Notes: a model not told the origin generated them from the letters alone. A stretch of DNA of 47,120 nucleotides from Rhizobium sp. AC27/96 (GCF_001692325.1 NZ_LXKN01000031.1:1-47120); one strand, 5' to 3'; positions 31,830-41,381 are shown, counted from the first letter of the stretch. Numbers and translations: made by a program.

Positions 31830-33077
31830 ATGAAAAAATCTGCATTCTTCGCATCGACCGCTGCTCTCGTAGTTGCAAGCCTTATGGCGGCTCTGCCCGC
31901 TCGTGCGGACTGTGGTATCGACAAAGGCTCAGTGCGTATCCTTTCGAACGATTTCGAGGCCCTGCGCCTCGTCGTATCCGAAGCTGAGAAATGCGCCTCC
32001 GCCACGGTGAAAATTACCAAGAACCAGACAACCGAGCACAAGAATTTGCAGGTGCCGGCGCTGAAGATCAATCCAGCCGAATATACCGTCGCCCTCATTG
32101 CCAACAACTCGATCGTTCCGTTGCTGAACGAGGGCCTGGTACGGCCGCTCGATGATCTCGTCGCCAAGTATGGGCAGGATCTGCAGCCGACCCAGCTCAT
32201 CAAACTTGATGGCAAGACCATGGCGATCGCCTTCATGGGCAATTCGCAGCATCTGTTTTTCCGCAAGGACATTCTGGAAAAAGCTGGTCTCCAGCAGCCG
32301 AAGTCCTATGAGGACATTCTGGCCGCCGCCAAGGTGATCAGGGAGAAGGGGCTGATGCAATACCCGCTGGCCGCCTCCGACAAGGCAGGTTGGGATCTCG
32401 CAGCCGAATTCGTCAACATGTATCTCGGTTATGGCGGTGAACTTTTCGCTGCGGGCTCCGCAGCGCCCGCCATCAACAACGAGAAGGGTCTCGCCACGCT
32501 GAAGATGATGAAGGCGATGACCGACTATATGAACCCCGACTATATGACCTACAACGCCGATGAGATCATAAAGGTGTATGTTGCCGGCAAGGTCGCGATC
32601 ATCAACGGCTGGGGCTCACTTGCCAGCAGTGTGATCGACCCGGCAAAGACGCCGGCCGAGATCGCAAACAATACCGTTCTTGCCGCCGCGCCAACCGTCG
32701 GCGGCGGCGCAACACCGGCGGCAGCCTTGTGGTGGGATGGTTTTGCCATCGCCAAGAACATCTCCGATGAAGATGCCGCGGCGTCCTTCCGTGCCATGGT
32801 CTACGGCATCCGCCCGGAGGTCGGCCAACAGCATCCGGATCTCGCAACATGGTTGACCAAGGGCTACAAGCCCGGCCCCGTTGCGGTCGGCGTGCTCAAT
32901 ACCGCCAACGGCGGTGCCAAGCCCTATCCGATGCTGCCCTATATGGGCCTTTTGCATTCTGCTTTAGGCTCGGAGCTCGCTGGATTTATGCAGGGACGCG
33001 AAAGCGCCGAGGATGCTCTGAATGACGTCGAAGCGTCCTATAGCGCTGCTGCCAGGGAAGGTGGCTTTCTGAAGTGA
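31830..33077 (+). CDS. ABC transporter solute-binding protein (carbohydrate type)
   Basis: A 415-residue periplasmic binding protein. Residues 1-26 are a Sec signal peptide (MKKSAFFASTAALVVASLMA, cut after ARA). The mature part has the extracellular solute-binding family 1 fold: VRILSNDFEALRLVVSEAEK, YTVALIANNSIVPLLNEGLV, ADEIIKVYVAGKVAIINGWG. Family 1 proteins bind sugars, polyols or glycerol-phosphate diesters; the ligand is not evident. The frame extends upstream to 31695 through the operators, but the signal peptide and GTGGGAAC place the start at 31830. First gene of an operon running to the LacI regulator. Confidence 0.9.
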   Translation: MKKSAFFASTAALVVASLMAALPARADCGIDKGSVRILSNDFEALRLVVSEAEKCASATVKITKNQTTEHKNLQVPALKINPAEYTVALIANNSIVPLLNEGLVRPLDDLVAKYGQDLQPTQLIKLDGKTMAIAFMGNSQHLFFRKDILEKAGLQQPKSYEDILAAAKVIREKGLMQYPLAASDKAGWDLAAEFVNMYLGYGGELFAAGSAAPAINNEKGLATLKMMKAMTDYMNPDYMTYNADEIIKVYVAGKVAIINGWGSLASSVIDPAKTPAEIANNTVLAAAPTVGGGATPAAALWWDGFAIAKNISDEDAAASFRAMVYGIRPEVGQQHPDLATWLTKGYKPGPVAVGVLNTANGGAKPYPMLPYMGLLHSALGSELAGFMQGRESAEDALNDVEASYSAAAREGGFLK

Positions 33078-33188
33078 ACCTCGCCGGGAGCATCGATGTC
33101 TTCGATGCTCCCACGCGATGATTGGCCACATGTTCCACTTTCGGGCGGGACGAACGAAACAAACAACACCGAGCAGGGAAAAGGGCGC

Positions 33189-34217
33189 ATGCCTCACAGG
33201 GCTTTCTTTGCCTTCATCATGCCATCGCTGTTGGCGATGCTGGTTTTCATTGCGCTACCGATCATCTCGGTCGCAGTCCAGTCATTCTACGTCCAGCACG
33301 AGCGGGTGGTGACGGAAGTCGAGACATGCACGCCCTTCGGCGGCTGCACGAAGGAGGCGCGTGTTGACGCGGACGCGACAGCAAAACTGCGCCACGACGA
33401 GCCACTCGGTCATTTCAACGGGTTCGGTACCTATATCGATCGCAATCATCTAGCTTTTGCTGAAGTCGGCGCGATCCTTTCCGACAATCTCGGTGTGACG
33501 GATGCAGTTTCGCGCATCTACAATCTGCCCTTCTATAAGGCGCTGTCATTCACCTTGACCTATACGTTCGTGGTTACGCCGCTGGCCATGCTGCTCGGTT
33601 TCTTGATTGCCCTCAGTGTGAATTCCATCCCGCCATTCTACAAAGGCCCGGTCATCTTCCTTTCACTTCTGCCGATGATTATCACGCCACTGGTGGGAGC
33701 ACTGATCGTCTACTGGATGGCATCGTCACAGGGTATCCTTGGTGCCACTCTGCAGTCGATCTTCCATGATCCGACCCTGTCGCTGAAATCTTCGGCGGCA
33801 CTGACCTGGGTCATGCTCTTGGTCTACGGCATCTGGAACAATGCACCCTTTTCCTTTGTCGTCTTCTATGCCGGACTGCAGACCGTGCCGCATGACACGA
33901 TCGAGTCCGCGATGATCGACGGTGCGAGCCGTTGGGAGCGCATCCGCTTCGTCGTCATCCCACATCTGATGCCTCTCGCGACCTTCGTTGCGCTGGTGCA
34001 GTTGATGGACAATTTCCGCGTCTTCGAACCCATCGTCGGCTTCAGCGCGGAGTCCAATGCCACCTCGCTTTCGTGGTCGGTCTTCAACGACCTGCATGGC
34101 CAGGTCGACCAGCTCTTCGGCTCTGCAGCGGCAACGTCGATGCTGACGATTGTGGGGGTTGTTATCCTTCTGTCGCCGGTGCTTGTCCGCACCTGGCGCG
34201 AATTCAACCATCGATGA
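33189..34217 (+). CDS. ABC transporter permease 1 (sugar type)
   Basis: A 342-residue inner-membrane permease of the MalF/UgpA class, with six or so hydrophobic helices beginning FFAFIMPSLLAMLVFIALPI. It has an unusually large periplasmic loop of about 110 residues after the first helix, containing two cysteines (ETCTPFGGCTKEA). The EAA loop that contacts the ATPase is visible (ESAMIDGASRWERIRFVVIP). Start chosen at ATG 33189 (MPHRAFFAF) with GGGAAAAGGG upstream; the frame is open from 33096. It pairs with the permease encoded 10 bases downstream. Confidence 0.88.
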   Translation: MPHRAFFAFIMPSLLAMLVFIALPIISVAVQSFYVQHERVVTEVETCTPFGGCTKEARVDADATAKLRHDEPLGHFNGFGTYIDRNHLAFAEVGAILSDNLGVTDAVSRIYNLPFYKALSFTLTYTFVVTPLAMLLGFLIALSVNSIPPFYKGPVIFLSLLPMIITPLVGALIVYWMASSQGILGATLQSIFHDPTLSLKSSAALTWVMLLVYGIWNNAPFSFVVFYAGLQTVPHDTIESAMIDGASRWERIRFVVIPHLMPLATFVALVQLMDNFRVFEPIVGFSAESNATSLSWSVFNDLHGQVDQLFGSAAATSMLTIVGVVILLSPVLVRTWREFNHR

Positions 34218-34227
34218 GGGCGCCGCG

Positions 34228-35109
34228 ATGATCGAGACAAGACACAAAAAGCCCCTTCCACTGGCGATCCTTTCCACCGGCTTTGTATTGCTATGGGTGT
34301 TTATGGCCGCCTTTCCCTTCATCTGGACGGTGTGGGGCTCCTTCAAGGTCGAGCAGGACTTTTTCTCGCGGGACAGTTGGTGGTTTGCCATCGAGGGCAC
34401 GCGGACCATCGCCCAGACAGGTTCGGCCTTTACCGGTGACGGGTATTATGGCGCCTGGGTTCTGCGTGACTTCTTTTCCTCCGTCGTCAATACGGCAATC
34501 GTGACGGTATCGGTGGTTATCGTGTCGCTGACCTTCGGAACGCTCGGTGGCTATGCGCTGGCGCGCTCCGGCTATCGTTATACCTTCTGGCTGCTGATGC
34601 TTGCCCTGGTGTTCCGCGCCATGCCGCCCATCACTCTGGTATCCGGCTATCTCCTGCCGTTCTTCCAGCTGAATATCTGGGGCTATACGCCGACCGCCGT
34701 CATCGTTCTGGTCGCGATCAATCAGCCCTTCACGCTTTGGATGCTGCATTCCTTCTTCCTGTCGATCCCCAAGGATCTCGACGAAAGCGCGATGGTCGAC
34801 GGCTGCTCACGGTTCCAGGCCTTCCGCATGGTGGTCATCCCCGTCATGTGGCCGGGGGTGATCACGACGGGTCTGTTCTCGTTCCTGCTCGCTTACAACG
34901 ACTTTGCCGTGACCTCGATGCTTCTGTCGCAGCCAAATCAGACGATGGTCCCGAAGATCGCCGGCTTCCTTGGAACGGTCCAGCAGGAGGGCAATGTCAT
35001 GTATGCCGTCGCCGCCGTTGTTTCCGCGACCGCACCGCTCTTCGTGCTGGTCATGTTCTTCCAACGTCAGATCGTCAGCGGCCTCACCGCCGGCGCAGTC
35101 AAGGGATAA
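34228..35109 (+). CDS. ABC transporter permease 2 (sugar type)
   Basis: A 293-residue permease of the MalG/UgpE class: first helix LPLAILSTGFVLLWVFMAAF, last part FFQRQIVSGLTAGAVKG, EAA motif in DESAMVDGCSRFQAFRMVVI. The start is ATG 34228 (MIETRHKK) with GAGGG upstream, 10 bases after the permease 1 stop. It forms the membrane channel together with permease 1 and is driven by the ATPase encoded directly after it. Confidence 0.9.
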   Translation: MIETRHKKPLPLAILSTGFVLLWVFMAAFPFIWTVWGSFKVEQDFFSRDSWWFAIEGTRTIAQTGSAFTGDGYYGAWVLRDFFSSVVNTAIVTVSVVIVSLTFGTLGGYALARSGYRYTFWLLMLALVFRAMPPITLVSGYLLPFFQLNIWGYTPTAVIVLVAINQPFTLWMLHSFFLSIPKDLDESAMVDGCSRFQAFRMVVIPVMWPGVITTGLFSFLLAYNDFAVTSMLLSQPNQTMVPKIAGFLGTVQQEGNVMYAVAAVVSATAPLFVLVMFFQRQIVSGLTAGAVKG

Positions 35110-35114
35110 TAATA

Positions 35115-36179
35115 ATGGCTGAAATCCGCCTGAAGAACATTTCGAAGCGTTGGCACAATTTCGTCGGGGTCGACAACTTCAATCTCGACATTGCGGACCA
35201 GGAGTTTCTGGTGCTGCTCGGGCCGTCCGGCTGCGGCAAGACGACGACGATGCGCATGATCGCGGGCCTTGAGGACACCAGCGAGGGTGAGATCTGGCTC
35301 GGCGATCGCATGGTCAACAAGCTGGAGCCGAAGGATCGCGACATCTCGATGGTGTTTCAGAGCTACGGTCTCTACCCGAACATGACGGTCTACGAAAACA
35401 TCCGCTTTCCGCTACGCGTGCGCAAGGTTCCCAAAGAGCTACACCACGAGAAAGTCATGCAGGCGGCGCGTATGGTCGAACTCGTGGATTTCCTGGAGCG
35501 CCGTCCCGCGGCTCTTTCGGGCGGTCAGCGTCAGCGCGTAGCGCTGGGACGCGCGATCGTTCGCCAGCCGTCGGTCTTCCTGATGGATGAGCCGCTGTCC
35601 AACCTCGACGCCAAGCTGCGTGTTTCGACCCGCGCCCAGATCAAGAACCTGCAGCATACGCTCAAGGTGACGACGATCTATGTCACGCATGACCAGATCG
35701 AGGCGATGACACTGGCAGATCGTGTCGTTGTGATGAACAAGGGCATCATCCAACAGGTCGGTACGCCGACGGAGATCTATGACAACCCCGCTAACACCTT
35801 TGTTGCCTCGTTCATCGGTTCGCCGGCGATGAACCTTGTTCCCGGTATTATCGAGAACGGCATCTTTTGCGGACCGAATATCACCATCGGCGGTCTGCAG
35901 CCAAATGTGAAAGGACCGGTGACGCTCGGGTTTCGGGCAGAGGATGCCTCGCTCGTTTCCGAAGGTGGTGAACTGGGCGCCGAAGTCTATTCGATGGAGC
36001 TTCTTGGTGAGGCGACCATGGCAAGCTTCAGGATTGGCGACCAGCTCGTTTCCATCAAATCCGGCAAGGAATATCGCGCCGAGATCGGCGACGTCGTTCA
36101 TGCCGCGATTCCGGCTTCGATCTGTCACCTGTTCGATGCCGAGACTGGCGAGCGGATCACGCGGACACCCGGCAACTAA
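35115..36179 (+). CDS. ABC transporter ATPase (MalK/UgpC class)
   Basis: A 354-residue ATPase: Walker A GPSGCGKTT (36-44), signature LSGGQRQR (134-141), Walker B VFLMDEP (154-160) and switch His in YVTHDQIEAMTLADR. The C-terminal regulatory TOBE/OB region (about 240-354) is typical of the MalK class. ATG 35115 follows permease 2 by five bases; the longer frame upstream overlaps that gene and is rejected. It energises import of the unknown ligand. Confidence 0.95.
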   Translation: MAEIRLKNISKRWHNFVGVDNFNLDIADQEFLVLLGPSGCGKTTTMRMIAGLEDTSEGEIWLGDRMVNKLEPKDRDISMVFQSYGLYPNMTVYENIRFPLRVRKVPKELHHEKVMQAARMVELVDFLERRPAALSGGQRQRVALGRAIVRQPSVFLMDEPLSNLDAKLRVSTRAQIKNLQHTLKVTTIYVTHDQIEAMTLADRVVVMNKGIIQQVGTPTEIYDNPANTFVASFIGSPAMNLVPGIIENGIFCGPNITIGGLQPNVKGPVTLGFRAEDASLVSEGGELGAEVYSMELLGEATMASFRIGDQLVSIKSGKEYRAEIGDVVHAAIPASICHLFDAETGERITRTPGN

Positions 36180-36235
36180 GATTCACGATCGGCATGCGAC
36201 GTCACGTATCGGCAGATATCAAGGGAAGAAACATC

Positions 36236-37546
36236 ATGACAGTCACTTATCTCAAGCGCGGCAAACCCGAAGCGCAGCGGTCCGAGGACGATGCAAAGGT
36301 CCGTGCGATTGTGGAAGCGACGCTCAAGGATATCGAAGCCAGAGGTGACCTGGCTGTTCGCGAGCTTTCGGAGAAGTTCGACAAGTTTTCCCCACCATCG
36401 TTCAAGCTGAGTCAATCGGAAATCGAGGCGGCAATGTCTAAGGTCTCGGCCCGCGATATGGCCGACATCGATTTCGCGCAAATGCAGATCCGCCGGTTTG
36501 CCGAAGCTCAGCGCGCTTCGATGACCGATATCGAAGTGGAGACGATCCCGGGTGTCATCCTCGGCCACCGCAATATTCCGGTGCAGTCGGTGGGTTGCTA
36601 CGTGCCCGGCGGCAAGTTTCCGATGGTGGCCTCGGCCCACATGTCGGTGCTGACGGCATCTGTCGCCGGCGTTCCGCGGATTGTCGCGTCTGCCCCGCCA
36701 CAGAAGGGCGAACCACATCCGGCAATTGTCGCAGCAATGCACAAGGCTGGCGCCCATGAAATCTACGTATTGGGCGGCATGCAGGCCGTTGGCGCGATGG
36801 CGCTCGGCACCGAGACAATCAAACCGGTCGACATGCTCGTCGGCCCAGGCAATGCCTTCGTCGCCGAAGCCAAGCGCCAACTTTACGGCAGGGTCGGCAT
36901 CGATCTGTTTGCCGGCCCTACCGAGACGATGGTGATCGCCGATGAAACCGTGGATGCAGAGATGTGTGCCACGGATCTGATAGGCCAGGCCGAACATGGC
37001 TACAATTCTCCGGCCGTCCTGGTTACGAATTCGGAGAGGCTGGCAAGACAAACGCTGGCCGAGATCGACCGCCTGCTTGCGATCATCCCGACCACGGAGA
37101 CTGCAACCGCCTCCTGGTGCGATTATGGCGAGATCATTCTCTGCGACACCTATGAGGAGATGCTGGATGTCGCCAACGACATCGCCTCCGAGCATGTTCA
37201 GGTCATGACGGATCGTGACGACTGGTTCCTGGAAAATATGCATTCCTACGGCGCACTGTTTCTCGGGCCGCGCACCAATGTTGCCAACGGTGACAAAGTC
37301 ATCGGCACCAATCACACCCTGCCGACCAGGAAGGCCGGCCGCTACACCGGAGGCCTTTGGGTCGGCAAGTTCCTGAAGACACATTCCTACCAGAGGGTGC
37401 TGACGGACGAGGCAGCTGCGGAGATTGGTGCTTATTGCTCTCGCCTGTGCCTTCTGGAAGGCTTTATCGGCCATGCCGAGCAGGCGAATGTTCGGGTACG
37501 CCGCTATGGCGGACGGAACATCCCCTATGGCGGAGCGGCCGTCTGA
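36236..37546 (+). CDS. Histidinol-dehydrogenase-family dehydrogenase 1
   Basis: A 436-residue Zn- and NAD-dependent dehydrogenase of the HisD superfamily. The zinc ligands and catalytic residues of HisD are conserved: Q251 and H254 in GQAEHG, E319 and H320 in SEHVQ, D353 in NGDKVIGTNH, H413 in FIGHAEQ. HisD enzymes oxidise an alcohol to a carboxylate in two steps. Outside histidine biosynthesis the family includes HpsN, which oxidises 2,3-dihydroxypropane-1-sulfonate. The catabolic surroundings (ABC importer upstream, SDR overlapping downstream) argue against histidine synthesis and for a catabolic HpsN-like role. The substrate is unproven, and no sulfonate-cleaving lyase is in the window. 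Confidence 0.85.
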   Translation: MTVTYLKRGKPEAQRSEDDAKVRAIVEATLKDIEARGDLAVRELSEKFDKFSPPSFKLSQSEIEAAMSKVSARDMADIDFAQMQIRRFAEAQRASMTDIEVETIPGVILGHRNIPVQSVGCYVPGGKFPMVASAHMSVLTASVAGVPRIVASAPPQKGEPHPAIVAAMHKAGAHEIYVLGGMQAVGAMALGTETIKPVDMLVGPGNAFVAEAKRQLYGRVGIDLFAGPTETMVIADETVDAEMCATDLIGQAEHGYNSPAVLVTNSERLARQTLAEIDRLLAIIPTTETATASWCDYGEIILCDTYEEMLDVANDIASEHVQVMTDRDDWFLENMHSYGALFLGPRTNVANGDKVIGTNHTLPTRKAGRYTGGLWVGKFLKTHSYQRVLTDEAAAEIGAYCSRLCLLEGFIGHAEQANVRVRRYGGRNIPYGGAAV

Positions 37547-38310
37547 TGGACCTTCCTCGCACGCCCTCCTTCCGTCTCGACGGCAAACGCGCGCTGGTCG
37601 CGGGTGCGTCCTCCGGCATCGGTTTCGGCTGCGCGGTTGCCTTGGCGGAGGCGGGTGCACATGTGGTGTTGTCGGCGCGTTCCGCAGGAAAGCTTTCCGA
37701 GGCGACCGAAGCACTCCGGGCTGAGGGGTTCTCGGCGGAAGCCATGGTGCTCGATATTGCCGATGTCGAAGCGACGGAGGCCGCGATCGCCGCTCAAGGG
37801 CCATTTCAGGTGTTGGTCAACAGCGCCGGTATAGCCCGGCATAGTCCCGCCCTCGACACCACCCCTGCTGATTTCGACGCTGTCTTCTCTCTCAATGTGC
37901 GCGGTGCCTATTTCCTGACCCGCGCCGTTGCAAGAGGGCTGATAGACGCCGGCCAAGCTGGTTCGCTGATCAATCTCTCCTCTCAGATGGCCCATGTCGG
38001 GGGCATCGACCGGGCCGTCTATAGTGCCACGAAGCACGCCGTTGAAGGTTTTACCAAATCGATGGCGATAGAGTGGGGGCCGAAGGGCATCCGTGTGAAC
38101 ACGATCTGCCCCACCTTCATCCGCACGCCGCTGACCGAGCAGACCTTCTCCCAGCCCGAAAGGGTTCAGTGGATAACGGAGAAAATCAAGCTTGGGCGGG
38201 TCGGTCGCGTGGAAGACATTATGGCTGCCGTCACCTATCTTGCCGGCGGTGCCTCGGCAATGGTGACGGGAACCGCGTTGATGGTCGACGGGGGATGGAC
38301 GGCGGACTGA
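37546..38310 (+). CDS. Short-chain dehydrogenase of the island
   Basis: A 254-residue classical SDR: cofactor motif AGASSGIG (GKRALVAGASSGIGFGCAVA), NSAG, catalytic Ser in INLSSQMAHVGG and YSATK, ending GTALMVDGGWTAD. It starts on the last base of the dehydrogenase stop (TGATG) and its own stop overlaps the LacI start in the same way, so the three genes are translationally coupled. In combination with the HisD-family enzyme it probably interconverts an alcohol and a ketone of the imported compound or an intermediate. Confidence 0.9.
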   Translation: MDLPRTPSFRLDGKRALVAGASSGIGFGCAVALAEAGAHVVLSARSAGKLSEATEALRAEGFSAEAMVLDIADVEATEAAIAAQGPFQVLVNSAGIARHSPALDTTPADFDAVFSLNVRGAYFLTRAVARGLIDAGQAGSLINLSSQMAHVGGIDRAVYSATKHAVEGFTKSMAIEWGPKGIRVNTICPTFIRTPLTEQTFSQPERVQWITEKIKLGRVGRVEDIMAAVTYLAGGASAMVTGTALMVDGGWTAD

Positions 38311-39338
38311 TGGCAAACGACAAGATCACTTCGAACGATGTTGCACGTCTGGCAGGCGTAAGCCAATCTGCGGTCTCGCGCTATTTTACGCCGGGAACTT
38401 CGGTCTCCAAGAAGACTGCGGACAAGATCAGGGAGGCGGCCGAGCAGCTCGGCTACCGGCCAAACGTGCTCGCCCGTTCACTGATCACCGGACGCAGCCG
38501 CATCATTGGTCTTGTCGTTGCCTACCTGGAAAATTACTTCTACCCGGAAGTCGTGGAGCGCCTGTCGAAGGCACTTCAGGATCAAGGCTATCACGTGCTC
38601 GTCTTCATCTCCTCGATTGCGTCCGAAAATGTCGACCAGATCACCCAGGAGATCCTCGATTATCAGGTGGACGGTATCGTGCTGGCATCGGCCAATATGT
38701 CGTCCGAGCTAGCGGCGCGCTGCCATGCTTCCGGTGTGCCGATCGTGTTGTTCAACCGTTTGCAGGACGATATCAGGCTTTCCGCCGTGACTTCGGATAA
38801 CCGCGCCGGCGGCCGCCAGCTGGCTGATCTGCTTGTGTCTCTTGGTCATAAGCGGTGCAGTTATATAGCCGGTTTTGAGGGAGCCTCGACGCAGCGCGAC
38901 CGCGAGCAGGGGTTTCGCGAGGGACTGGAAGCAGCAGGTCTCGCGCTTTTTTCGCGCGGGGTCGGCAATTTCCGTTACGAGGAAGCACAGGCTGCAGCAC
39001 GAAGCATGTTTGCCGGATCGGAAATTCCCGACGCCATCTTCGTCTGCAACGATCACATGGCGTTTGCTGTCATGGACGTGCTGCGCTTCGAACTTGGGCT
39101 TCGGATACCCGACGACGTCTCGGTCGTTGGTTTCGACGATGTGCCCCCGGCACGTTGGCCGGCCTATAATCTGACGACTATCCGCCAGAATGTCGATGAC
39201 ATGGTTGCCGAGACGGTGGCCACGCTCATGCAAAGCATCAGGGAGGGTGACGGTGCCGCGCGGCGCGTCGTCCTTGATGGCGCCCTGATCATACGAGGCT
39301 CTACCCGCCAAACAACTCCGACAGCAGAGACACGCTAG
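38310..39338 (+). CDS. LacI-family repressor of the island
   Basis: A 342-residue LacI/GalR regulator: helix-turn-helix and hinge in residues 1-60 (TSNDVARLAGVSQSAVSRYF, KIREAAEQLGYRPNVLARSL), then a periplasmic-binding-protein-like effector domain (IIGLVVAYLENYFYPEVVER, AIFVCNDHMAFAVMDVLRFE, VSVVGFDDVPPARWPAYNLT). It is the last gene of the ABC-HisD-SDR operon and so autoregulated. Four sets of TTGCATACGTATGCAA-like palindromes in the next and previous promoters are its probable operators. The effector is likely the imported compound or a close derivative. Confidence 0.93.
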   Translation: MANDKITSNDVARLAGVSQSAVSRYFTPGTSVSKKTADKIREAAEQLGYRPNVLARSLITGRSRIIGLVVAYLENYFYPEVVERLSKALQDQGYHVLVFISSIASENVDQITQEILDYQVDGIVLASANMSSELAARCHASGVPIVLFNRLQDDIRLSAVTSDNRAGGRQLADLLVSLGHKRCSYIAGFEGASTQRDREQGFREGLEAAGLALFSRGVGNFRYEEAQAAARSMFAGSEIPDAIFVCNDHMAFAVMDVLRFELGLRIPDDVSVVGFDDVPPARWPAYNLTTIRQNVDDMVAETVATLMQSIREGDGAARRVVLDGALIIRGSTRQTTPTAETR

Positions 39339-39384
39339 CCACAGCGTCCCGGAGGGGACGGTGAAACCATGGCCGCAACCCATT

Positions 39385-39400
39385 TTGCATACGTATGAAA
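39385..39400. promoter_or_regulatory. LacI-type operator C
   Basis: TTGCATACGTATGAAA keeps 15 of 16 positions of the palindrome. It lies nine bases before the ATG of the cupin gene at 39410, so a bound repressor would block initiation of the cupin-RraA-amidase operon. Confidence 0.75.
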
Positions 39401-39409
39401 GGCTGAAAA

Positions 39410-40381
39410 ATGCAGATCTCCCAGACGGAAATGGAAAGACGGATTGTTCGCTACGGCGAATTGAAGCCGTGCCGCACTGCCTTCATCGATGCCCACACCC
39501 CGGGCTCGAACAGCAAGGAAAACTTCACGATTATCGGCGGCGGCGTCTCCGAAAGCGCCGACCAGCACGTCCACATCAAGGACACGCCAGGCTTCAACAT
39601 CGGGGCAGCCGGCCAGCCGCCGAAATGCCGCAACTCGCTGCATTCGCACCGCACGGCCGAGGTTTTCTTCGTGCTCAAGGGCCAGTGGCGCTTCTTCTGG
39701 GGCCGTTGGGGCAATGCCGGCGAAGTCGTGCTCGAAGAAGGAGACATCATCAATATCCCCACGGGTATCTTCCGCGGCTTCGAGAACATCGGCACGGACT
39801 ATGGGATGATCATGGCCATTCTCGGCGGTGACGACGCTGGCGGTGGTGTCATCTGGGCGCCGCAGGTGATCGAGGATGCCAAGGACCATGGCCTTGTGCT
39901 CGGCGAGAATGGCAAGCTCTACGATAGCAAGAAGGGCCAAACATTACCCAGCGGCATCAAGCCGATGCGTGTGCTGACGGAAGAAGAGCTGAAAGCCTTC
40001 CCGGAGACCCCGGTGACAGAGGTCGTTCGTGATTATGTCGCCCGCTACTGGGACCTGATGGCGCTCGCGCAAAAGGCGCCCGCCAAGGTGATCGGCGAGA
40101 ATGCGCTCTTGCGCGACAAGCCCGGCTTCGAGGTCGAGCTGCTCACCCGCGGGTCCATCCCGGAAACAGCCTATGTCAATGAGCGTCATGAAGTTTTGAT
40201 GGTCATGCGTGGCCATTGGAAGCTTGCCTGGGAGGGCGGAGAATCCGTGCTGGCGCCGGGTGATACCTGCGCCGTTCCGCCAGGCCTCAAGCATAGCCTC
40301 GTGCCCTCGATGACCGGAGAGGCCAGTCTCTACCGTGTTGTCGCCACAGGCGAAAAGGCCGGCCTGACCTGGCGCGGTTGA
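39410..40381 (+). CDS. Two-cupin-domain protein
   Basis: A 323-residue protein with a well-formed cupin at about residues 60-140 (HSHRTAEVFFVLKGQWRFFW, EEGDIINIPTGIFRGFENIG) and a second at about 245-315 (NERHEVLMVMRGHWKLAWEG, APGDTCAVPPGLKHSLVPSM). The first keeps a HSH-x-E-like metal-binding set; the second has fewer such residues. Bicupins act as dioxygenases, isomerases or sugar-binding proteins. The reaction here is not evident. First gene of an operon with the RraA-like aldolase and amidase, right after operator C. Confidence 0.8.
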   Translation: MQISQTEMERRIVRYGELKPCRTAFIDAHTPGSNSKENFTIIGGGVSESADQHVHIKDTPGFNIGAAGQPPKCRNSLHSHRTAEVFFVLKGQWRFFWGRWGNAGEVVLEEGDIINIPTGIFRGFENIGTDYGMIMAILGGDDAGGGVIWAPQVIEDAKDHGLVLGENGKLYDSKKGQTLPSGIKPMRVLTEEELKAFPETPVTEVVRDYVARYWDLMALAQKAPAKVIGENALLRDKPGFEVELLTRGSIPETAYVNERHEVLMVMRGHWKLAWEGGESVLAPGDTCAVPPGLKHSLVPSMTGEASLYRVVATGEKAGLTWRG

Positions 40382-40481
40382 AGCATCTGGCGCGGCGGCA
40401 AACACCGCTGCGCTTTCAATCATTCAACAGGCTTCAGTCCGGTACAACCGGCCGGAGCCTGACGCATCGGAGGAGAATACC

Positions 40482-41177
40482 TTGGACGACGCTCTTCTCA
40501 CCCTGCTGCGCAAGGTCGATACGCCCACCGTCTGCAATGCGATCGAGGTGGCGCAGGGCAAGCGCGGCTTCAACGCCTTTACCCGCGGGACGGTAGTCTG
40601 CTCGGCTCCGACGGCACCCTCGATCGTCGGCTATGCCCGTACCGCCAAGATCGCGGCCGCGGTTCCGTCCACTGAAGATCCTGCCGTCATCAAGACGCGC
40701 CGCCGTGACTATTATCGGCATATGGCGGGTGGTGATTTGCCATCGGTCGCCGCGATCGAGGATGTCGATTTTCCGCATTGCGTCGGCGCTTTCTGGGGTG
40801 AAATCAATGCCACCGTGCATCAAGGGCTCGGCCTTTCCGGCGTGCTGACCAATGGCGTGATGCGTGACCTCGGCGATGTCCCGGCTGATTTCCCGATGAT
40901 TGCCGGTTCGATCGGGCCGAGCCACGCCTTTGTGCGCGTGGAGGCAATCGATGTTCCGGTCACGATTTTCGGCATGACTGTTGCGCCGGGCGACCTCGTG
41001 CATGCGGATCGCCACGGGGCCGTCGTGGTGCCACCGGAGATCATTCCGGTGCTTGCTGCATCAATCGGGAAGCTGCAGGCCACGGAACGTTTGATCCTTG
41101 ATCCCGCTCGACAGCAAGGCTTCGATCTCGCAAAGTTCGAAGAGGCTTGGGCCTGCTTCGAGGCTGCCCGCACCTGA
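40482..41177 (+). CDS. RraA-family aldolase (HMG/CHA aldolase-like)
   Basis: A 231-residue member of the RraA / 4-hydroxy-4-methyl-2-oxoglutarate aldolase family: VHQGLGLSGVLTNGVMRDLG (substrate and metal site, with R128 and D129 of the conserved NG-x-x-RD) and VAPGDLVHADRHGAVVVP. Enzymatic members cleave branched hydroxy-dicarboxylates to pyruvate and a second acid; others (true RraA) inhibit RNase E. The catabolic setting favours an aldolase or oxaloacetate-decarboxylase role. The start is a TTG at 40482 with AGGAG seven bases upstream. Confidence 0.82.
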   Translation: MDDALLTLLRKVDTPTVCNAIEVAQGKRGFNAFTRGTVVCSAPTAPSIVGYARTAKIAAAVPSTEDPAVIKTRRRDYYRHMAGGDLPSVAAIEDVDFPHCVGAFWGEINATVHQGLGLSGVLTNGVMRDLGDVPADFPMIAGSIGPSHAFVRVEAIDVPVTIFGMTVAPGDLVHADRHGAVVVPPEIIPVLAASIGKLQATERLILDPARQQGFDLAKFEEAWACFEAART

Positions 41178-41189
41178 CTGGAGCACGCC

Positions 41190-41381
41190 ATGGCACATCC
41201 TAAAACAGCACGGCCGACGCTTGCGGTTGTCCGGACACGGGCGCGGGAGCACGCCATCGAGATCGCAGCCGAACGGGAAGCTTCCATCCTGGCCGGTGCA
41301 CAGCATCTTCATGATGCGGCACAGCGCCTCGATCGGATCGCCGCCGAAGAAAAAAAGTTGCCGGGGCCGAGCCGCCGATGA
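41190..41381 (+). CDS. Small protein coupled to the amidase
   Basis: A 63-residue basic, helical protein (MAHPKTARPTLAVVRTRARE, ASILAGAQHLHDAAQRLDRI) encoded 12 bases after the RraA-family stop. GGAGCACGCC precedes its ATG, and its stop overlaps the amidase start (ATGA at 41378-41381). I do not recognise a family. Small GatC- or AtzG-like partners are known beside some amidase-signature enzymes and are also short and helical, so a partner role is possible but unproven. Confidence 0.5.
   Translation: MAHPKTARPTLAVVRTRAREHAIEIAAEREASILAGAQHLHDAAQRLDRIAAEEKKLPGPSRR

Noticed and set aside
36236..37546. Housekeeping hisD (histidine biosynthesis)
   Set aside because: It lies between an ABC importer and an SDR with stop-start overlaps, under LacI-type operators, and has a paralogue in the same regulon. 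A biosynthetic role is unlikely.
40482..41177. RraA as RNase E inhibitor
   Set aside because: The gene is embedded in a catabolic operon with cupin and amidase genes; the aldolase branch of the family fits better.
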